Shown in pieces: positions 59,915 to 64,000 of a DNA stretch of 64,000 nt. Where the stretch lies: NCBI RefSeq assembly GCF_016863635.1, contig NZ_BOPG01000051.1, positions 1-64,000 on the forward strand. Direction: 5' to 3'. The notes beneath the pieces were generated by a model. It saw only the letters and a list, made by a program, of their open reading frames with translations. It was not told where the DNA came from and did no database searches. Source of the DNA: Virgisporangium aurantiacum (lineage in GTDB: Bacteria; Actinomycetota; Actinomycetes; Mycobacteriales; Micromonosporaceae). Position numbers and translations under genes: made by a program. Every line of letters starts with the position of its first letter. The stretch's first letter is position 1.

Positions 59915-61273
59915 TCAGGGTTTCGCGGATCCCGGGCGGAAGCGGCGCCACAGCAGGAACCCGCTCCCGAGCACGGCGACGCACACCGTGATGGTCAACG
60001 GGGCCGGCCAGGGGCCGCGTCGTGCCCGCCCGGCGTTGCGGACGGTCAGGTCGGACAGCAGGAGACCGGTGGCCAGGTGCAGGTCGAAGACGTGGCAGGT
60101 CTCCCAGCCGAGCTCGCAGTTGCGCCCGGTGTCGAAGCGGGTCAGTACCTGGCGGGTGCCGGTCGCGACCTGTACCTCCGCCAGCGACACGAATCCGTCC
60201 GCATCGACCGTCGCGACGATGACGGCGCCAGCCGAACGCCAGCCGAGGACCTGCACGACGTCGGGGACCGTCGCCGGCACCGGGCCGGCGTCCGCGACGG
60301 GCACGAACTCGACGGCGCCGGCCTTCCACAGGAACACGCCGTGTCCGGTTCCGCCCGCGACGTCCTTCGGTCCGTTGCCGAGCCACGGCACGGTGGCGAG
60401 GACGCCGCCGTCCGGTGACCAGCCGACGTCGGCCGCCAACTCGCGTCCGGCGGGAATGTCGACGCTGCCGAACTCGCGGCCGTCGAGGTCGATGAGGTGG
60501 GCCTTCTGGTCGACCTGGACCGCGAGCCGGCGGCTGTCCGGAGCGAACGCCGCCGTCCAGGCCGGCGTGATCGCCGCGACCGTGGTGCTGCGTCCGGTCG
60601 ACAGTTCGAGCAGGCGCAGCGTGCCGGCCCGGGCCACCTGCGGCTCGACGAACTTGACGGTGCCGAACTCGTCGGTGCGGGTCACGGGCGCGGCGCTGTA
60701 GGCCACGTACCGCCCGTCGGGGGACCAGGCCAGCAGCCGCACGCCGACCGGGTCGCCGATCGGGATCGACCGCTCCCTGCCCGTGGTCAGGTCGACGAGG
60801 AGCAGGTCCCCGGTCGCGCCGCGGTCGTCGCCGAGCAGCACGCCGGTGCCGTCCGGGGCGAGCAACGCCGTCGGCTTGCCCCGGCCCTCCAGGGCGTCCA
60901 CCCGCCGGTAGGTGTCCCCGTCGGCTCCGACGACCAGCGATTGGAACATGTTGAACAGTTCGCCGTTGCCATATCCGTACAACGCGATCGCGCGTCCGGC
61001 GGGAGCCTTCGACACGGTGCCGGTGAGCACCGAGTACCCGGCGAAGCGGTCGGGCAGGCTCGGCCGGTCGGACGGGGTCGCCGGCCGGCTGAGCAGCTGT
61101 GTGCCGGGTATGACCAGGGTCGCCGCCAGAAGCACGACGAGCACCCAGGCCAGGGCCACGCCCGCCCGCCGCCGCCGGTCCGAACGGCGGCCCCGTGTCA
61201 GCACGCTGTCCAGATAGCCGGGCGGCAACGGCGGCGGCGCGTCGTCCGGCAGCGTGGCGAAGAGATCTCTCAT
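59915..61273 (-). CDS. Membrane beta-propeller protein, probable partner of SigE-family sigma
   Basis: A 452-residue protein. A short cytoplasmic N-terminus (MRDLFATLPDDAPPPLPPGY) precedes a membrane helix (about 42-62, GVALAWVLVVLLAATLVIPG). A TolB/WD40-like propeller (about 80-400) then has repeated units such as LLAWSPDGRYVAYSA, AAFAPDSRRLAVQVD and ADVGWSPDGGVLATV. A second membrane helix lies near the end (LTITVCVAVLGSGFLLWRRF). The ATG overlaps the sigma-factor stop (ATGA), the usual position of a SigE-family anti-sigma or sensor partner. The short N-terminus would be the sigma-contact region. Sensing of wall or extracellular cues is inferred. Confidence 0.82.
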   Translation of the reverse strand: MRDLFATLPDDAPPPLPPGYLDSVLTRGRRSDRRRRAGVALAWVLVVLLAATLVIPGTQLLSRPATPSDRPSLPDRFAGYSVLTGTVSKAPAGRAIALYGYGNGELFNMFQSLVVGADGDTYRRVDALEGRGKPTALLAPDGTGVLLGDDRGATGDLLLVDLTTGRERSIPIGDPVGVRLLAWSPDGRYVAYSAAPVTRTDEFGTVKFVEPQVARAGTLRLLELSTGRSTTVAAITPAWTAAFAPDSRRLAVQVDQKAHLIDLDGREFGSVDIPAGRELAADVGWSPDGGVLATVPWLGNGPKDVAGGTGHGVFLWKAGAVEFVPVADAGPVPATVPDVVQVLGWRSAGAVIVATVDADGFVSLAEVQVATGTRQVLTRFDTGRNCELGWETCHVFDLHLATGLLLSDLTVRNAGRARRGPWPAPLTITVCVAVLGSGFLLWRRFRPGSAKP

Positions 61274-61776
61274 TGCCCGTCCGACCCTCCCGGTCCGTAG
61301 TTCGGCAGCAGTCGGCGCAGCGCCGCCATGGCGTGCGAGGTCTGACTTTTCACGGTCCCGGGCGAACACCCCAGCGCTGCCGCGGTCTGCGCGACGTCCA
61401 GGTCCTCCCAGTAGCGCAGGACCAGCACCGCCCGCTGCCCCCGGGAGAGCTTCTCCAGCGCGGCCAGCAGGTCGACGCGGTGCTCGGCGTCCGCCATCGG
61501 CGCCGCCGAGGCCCCGATGACCTCGGCCACCGGCCTGACCCGGCGGGTCCACGACCGCTGCCGTTCGGCCAGGTACCGGTGCACCAGCATCGCCCGGACG
61601 TATGCGTCGAGCGACTCCGCCGCCGACGCCTTCCGCCAGTGCCGGTACAGCGCCACCAGGCATTCCTGGACCAGGTCGTCCGCAGCCGACCACTGCCCGC
61701 ACAGGCGGTACGCCAGCCGGCGCAGCCACTCCATGCGGGCCTGGACGTACTCGACGAACTCTCGTTCATTCCGCAA
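61270..61776 (-). CDS. SigE-family ECF RNA polymerase sigma factor
   Basis: A 168-residue ECF sigma factor of the actinobacterial SigE family. Sigma-2 region: EFVEYVQARMEWLRRLAYRL, then WSAADDLVQECLVALYRHWR. Sigma-4 region: ALEKLSRGQRAVLVLRYWED, then LDVAQTAAALGCSPGTVKSQ with TSHAMAALRRLL. The TTG start at 61776 is chosen because GGGAGG lies five bases upstream; an ATG just inside belongs to another frame. It is coupled to the membrane propeller gene, which probably controls it. It may recognise GGAAC-type promoters such as the candidate at 29157, but no direct link is shown. Confidence 0.9.
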   Translation of the reverse strand: MRNEREFVEYVQARMEWLRRLAYRLCGQWSAADDLVQECLVALYRHWRKASAAESLDAYVRAMLVHRYLAERQRSWTRRVRPVAEVIGASAAPMADAEHRVDLLAALEKLSRGQRAVLVLRYWEDLDVAQTAAALGCSPGTVKSQTSHAMAALRRLLPNYGPGGSDGQ

Positions 61777-61838
61777 CCGGGCCTCCCAGCCATACCTGAG
61801 TACCCCAGGACCCGAACCGGTTGTGTCCGACCGACGGA

Positions 61839-63551
61839 TTAGTTCCCGCGGACCTGCTGACCCGCGTCACCCGCGTCCTCGTCACCCACGAAACGTGGCT
61901 CGGGGAAAACGCCGACGGGTTTGCCCTCGGTGGACGCCTTCATGAACGCCCCGAAGATCTGGCCGGCACCGCTGGAACCCTGCATGGACTTGCCGTCCTT
62001 GAGCTTGATCGGCAACTCGTCGGCCTTGTTGCCGACCCAGACGGCGACCGCCAATCCGTTCCAGTTCCTGGCCGGGTCCTGGTCTCCGCGTGCGGCGGCG
62101 GCGTAACCCACCGTCCAGGAGTGCGCGTTGGCACCCCTGGAGTCCGGACGGCTGAGCTCCCACGTACCGGTCTTCGCGGCGACCTTGCGACCTGGCGGGT
62201 TCCAGCCGTACCTGTCGGCGACCTTCTGCAGGGTCCACGCCTCGTCGGCGGCCATCTGCGGGCTGTAGCCGGGAATCGGGGTGAGCTTGACGCTCTCGTC
62301 GTAGACCTTTCTACTGCCCCGCCACGCCTCACGGATGAAGTGCACCCTGGCGGCGTTGCCACCCGCGGCCAGGGAGGCGACGCCGTTGGCGTGGTCCAGC
62401 ACCGTGACACCGTACTGGCCGAAGCCGATTTCGGTGCTGAACGCCGTGTTGCCGCTGTTGGTGCCGGTGCTGGCAAGTTCAGTCGCCTTGGCCGAGTTCA
62501 GGTCGTGTACCTGGCCGTTGTCGTCGCGCATGTACCGGATTCCTGCCGCCCGCGCGAAGTCGAGCACCGACGCCGCCTGGTTCCTCAACCGCAGGGTGAG
62601 GGCGAAGTGCGGGATGTTCAGCGAGTCGACCGTCACCTGCCACAACGGGCACGACGACGGGCACACGCCCTCGGCGGTCGCGTTCCTGAGCGCGTTCCCG
62701 CCGGTCCGGCTGGGGAACTGCCGCGGCGAGGTGCCGTTCCAGTACGAATTGACGGAGACGCCCTCCGACAGACCCGCGCCGAGCGTGTAGATCATGAACG
62801 AGGCCGCCGGCGGGTGGTACCCGGCCAGCTTCATCTTGCCGTCGTCGAGGACCGGGTCGGCCGGCGCACCCGCGTAGTCAATACCTGCGCCCGTCGGGCC
62901 GCCGTAGTAGGCGATCACCCGACCGGTGTTCGGCTCCACCGCCACCAGGGCCGCCTGGACGTTCCGCGCAACTCCGTACAGGGGCGAGTCCGGTTTCCCC
63001 ACGTCGGCGTACAACTCGGCCGCGTCCTGGGTCGGCTTGTCGATCGTCGTGATGATCTTCAGACCACTGCTCATGATCGCCTGAGCCCTGGACTCACCCG
63101 GACCCGGCGCGGTGGCCCTGGCGATGTTGCGGTCGGTCTCGCGCAGCTTGCTCAACTCGTCCATCACGTTGTGCAGCACATGCCCGGTCGGCTTGTCGAA
63201 CGGCACCAGTGTGCGATTGTCGGCACCGGCCTGCGCCATCTCGGTCGAACCATCCGAATAGTAGATCTTGATGGGCTGCCCCACCGGCAGCGTCTTCCGG
63301 GACTCCGGACCACCGAGCACGTGCTTTCCATACACAAGCGACACACCCGCCACCACAGTCAATATGGCGATGCCCGCGAAGATCCAACTCTGTTGCCGCA
63401 CCCGATCCGACTGCGCCGGCCGCGGACCCCGCCCGGCCCGAGCGCCCAGGCCGGCCAGTGACGCCCCACCCGGCGAGCCGTCGTCCGTGTCGGCGCTCAC
63501 GCTCGCCGGCCGGTACGCCGCGCCACGAGATCGCTCATCATCCCCATTCAT
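61839..63551 (-). CDS. Penicillin-binding protein-like transpeptidase homologue without SxxK lysine
   Basis: A 570-residue bitopic protein. A disordered cytoplasmic N-terminus is followed by a membrane helix (about 55-75, SWIFAGIAILTVVAGVSLVY). An outside region is shaped like a class A PBP transpeptidase (GLKIITTIDKPTQDAAELYA, VAVEPNTGRVIAYYGG). The SxN motif S310-L-N312 and KTG at 460-462 (VAAKTGTWEL) are present. The active-site SxxK is not: the place reads HPPAASFMIYTLGAGL, with Met or Ile where Lys is needed in either register. The glycosyltransferase domain normal for class A relatives is also absent. It may be a non-catalytic, drug-insensitive or regulatory PBP homologue. It follows the SGNH gene by 51 bases. 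Confidence 0.85.
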   Translation of the reverse strand: MNGDDERSRGAAYRPASVSADTDDGSPGGASLAGLGARAGRGPRPAQSDRVRQQSWIFAGIAILTVVAGVSLVYGKHVLGGPESRKTLPVGQPIKIYYSDGSTEMAQAGADNRTLVPFDKPTGHVLHNVMDELSKLRETDRNIARATAPGPGESRAQAIMSSGLKIITTIDKPTQDAAELYADVGKPDSPLYGVARNVQAALVAVEPNTGRVIAYYGGPTGAGIDYAGAPADPVLDDGKMKLAGYHPPAASFMIYTLGAGLSEGVSVNSYWNGTSPRQFPSRTGGNALRNATAEGVCPSSCPLWQVTVDSLNIPHFALTLRLRNQAASVLDFARAAGIRYMRDDNGQVHDLNSAKATELASTGTNSGNTAFSTEIGFGQYGVTVLDHANGVASLAAGGNAARVHFIREAWRGSRKVYDESVKLTPIPGYSPQMAADEAWTLQKVADRYGWNPPGRKVAAKTGTWELSRPDSRGANAHSWTVGYAAAARGDQDPARNWNGLAVAVWVGNKADELPIKLKDGKSMQGSSGAGQIFGAFMKASTEGKPVGVFPEPRFVGDEDAGDAGQQVRGN

Positions 63552-63602
63552 GCCACCCTATCGATGCCGAGCCATCCGTAGAGGGGCGGGCGGCTCCAGC
63601 CG

Positions 63603-64000
63603 TCACCAGGTGAGCGGCAGGGTCGCCAGGTGGCGGGTCAGCGCCGTGGCCAGGATCTGGTGGTCGCGCTGGGACGGGTGCCAGTCGCAGCCCAGGAGGT
63701 CCATGCCGAGGGCGTTGTTGTCGTAGTAGAGCGATGAGACCCGGGCGTCGCCGGCGTCGTTGCGGGCCTTGACGATCTGCTTGACCGAGTCGGCGAACGC
63801 GGTGGTCATGTAGGACAGGTCCGGGTACGTGAGCACGATGTACGTGCCCGTGCCGTACCGGGTCCGCAGCCTGTCGAGGAACGCCTGGTATGCCGTCCGG
63901 TAGTCAGCGGCGAGCGCGTCGACGGTCGTCCACCGCTCACCGGAGGTCAGCGCGGTGGAGAAGTCGTTGATGCCCAGGCCGATCACCACGACCTGGGGCC
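63603..64000 (-). CDS. SGNH/GDSL-type hydrolase, 5' part beyond window
   Basis: The last 132 residues of a secreted-type SGNH esterase are visible. Block III with the oxyanion Asn is VIGLGINDFS and block V with the catalytic Asp-His is CDWHPSQRDHQIL. Between them lies YIVLTYPDLSYMTTAF. The Ser block and any signal peptide lie to the right of position 64000. The arrangement is like CE2/CE3-type acetyl-esterases, so deacetylation of a polysaccharide is plausible. Same strand as the PBP homologue and 51 bases upstream of it. Confidence 0.85.
   Translation of the reverse strand, partial: PQVVVIGLGINDFSTALTSGERWTTVDALAADYRTAYQAFLDRLRTRYGTGTYIVLTYPDLSYMTTAFADSVKQIVKARNDAGDARVSSLYYDNNALGMDLLGCDWHPSQRDHQILATALTRHLATLPLTW

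Overview
The window is very GC-rich DNA with dense, often overlapping genes. It carries GTG and TTG starts, AfsR/SARP and LAL regulators, FHA/serine-threonine kinase signalling, a CebR-type operator and an actinobacterial c-di-AMP riboswitch. I infer a filamentous actinomycete, most like Micromonosporaceae, from gene content and codon style; no rRNA or single-copy marker gene is present to prove it.

Layout. 1-5,050 is a decaying stress/dormancy patch: a DoxX protein, a frameshifted CorA, an intact Acg-type nitroreductase homologue and a broken cytochrome b/cupin chimera. One 24-bp motif occurs upstream of three of these. 5,055-9,670 is a MacAB-like exporter (permease, ATPase, adaptor) beside a secreted I36-type inhibitor and a lipoprotein, with a small SARP regulator reading away. 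10,600-17,960 is a catabolic locus: FAD oxidoreductase, amidohydrolase and LacI regulator on the plus strand, facing an ABC importer plus an FMN hydroxyacid dehydrogenase. 18,114-24,141 holds two large, convergent STAND regulators (LuxR-type and AfsR-type). 24,260-29,100 is a membrane kinase coupled to a double-FHA ABC transporter (PknF/Rv1747-like) plus a small protein. 29,200-32,700 has a secreted protein, a two-component system and a phosphotransferase-like protein.

32,803-37,470 contains a multidomain GH9 cellulase under a CebR box, then a c-di-AMP riboswitch controlling a secreted coiled-coil, peptidase-like wall protein. 37,506-45,420 is a urea importer operon, urtABCDE, followed by an NCS1 permease and two TetR regulators. 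A four-half-site GlnR-like operator lies upstream of urtA. At 45,922-46,189 are the remains of a type I-E CRISPR array with no cas genes.

46,450-58,475 is the most unusual part: eight tightly coupled genes encoding a TIR-pseudokinase-beta-propeller protein, a TPR protein with a J-like segment, a J-like protein without HPD, an Hsp70, a second pseudokinase with helical repeats, a membrane-anchored TPR lipoprotein, a small acidic protein and another TPR protein. I propose this as an uncharacterised TIR/chaperone signalling or defence system. 58,655-64,000 has an acetyltransferase fragment, a membrane protein, a SigE-family sigma factor with a membrane beta-propeller partner, a penicillin-binding protein homologue lacking the active-site lysine, and the end of an SGNH hydrolase that runs off the window.
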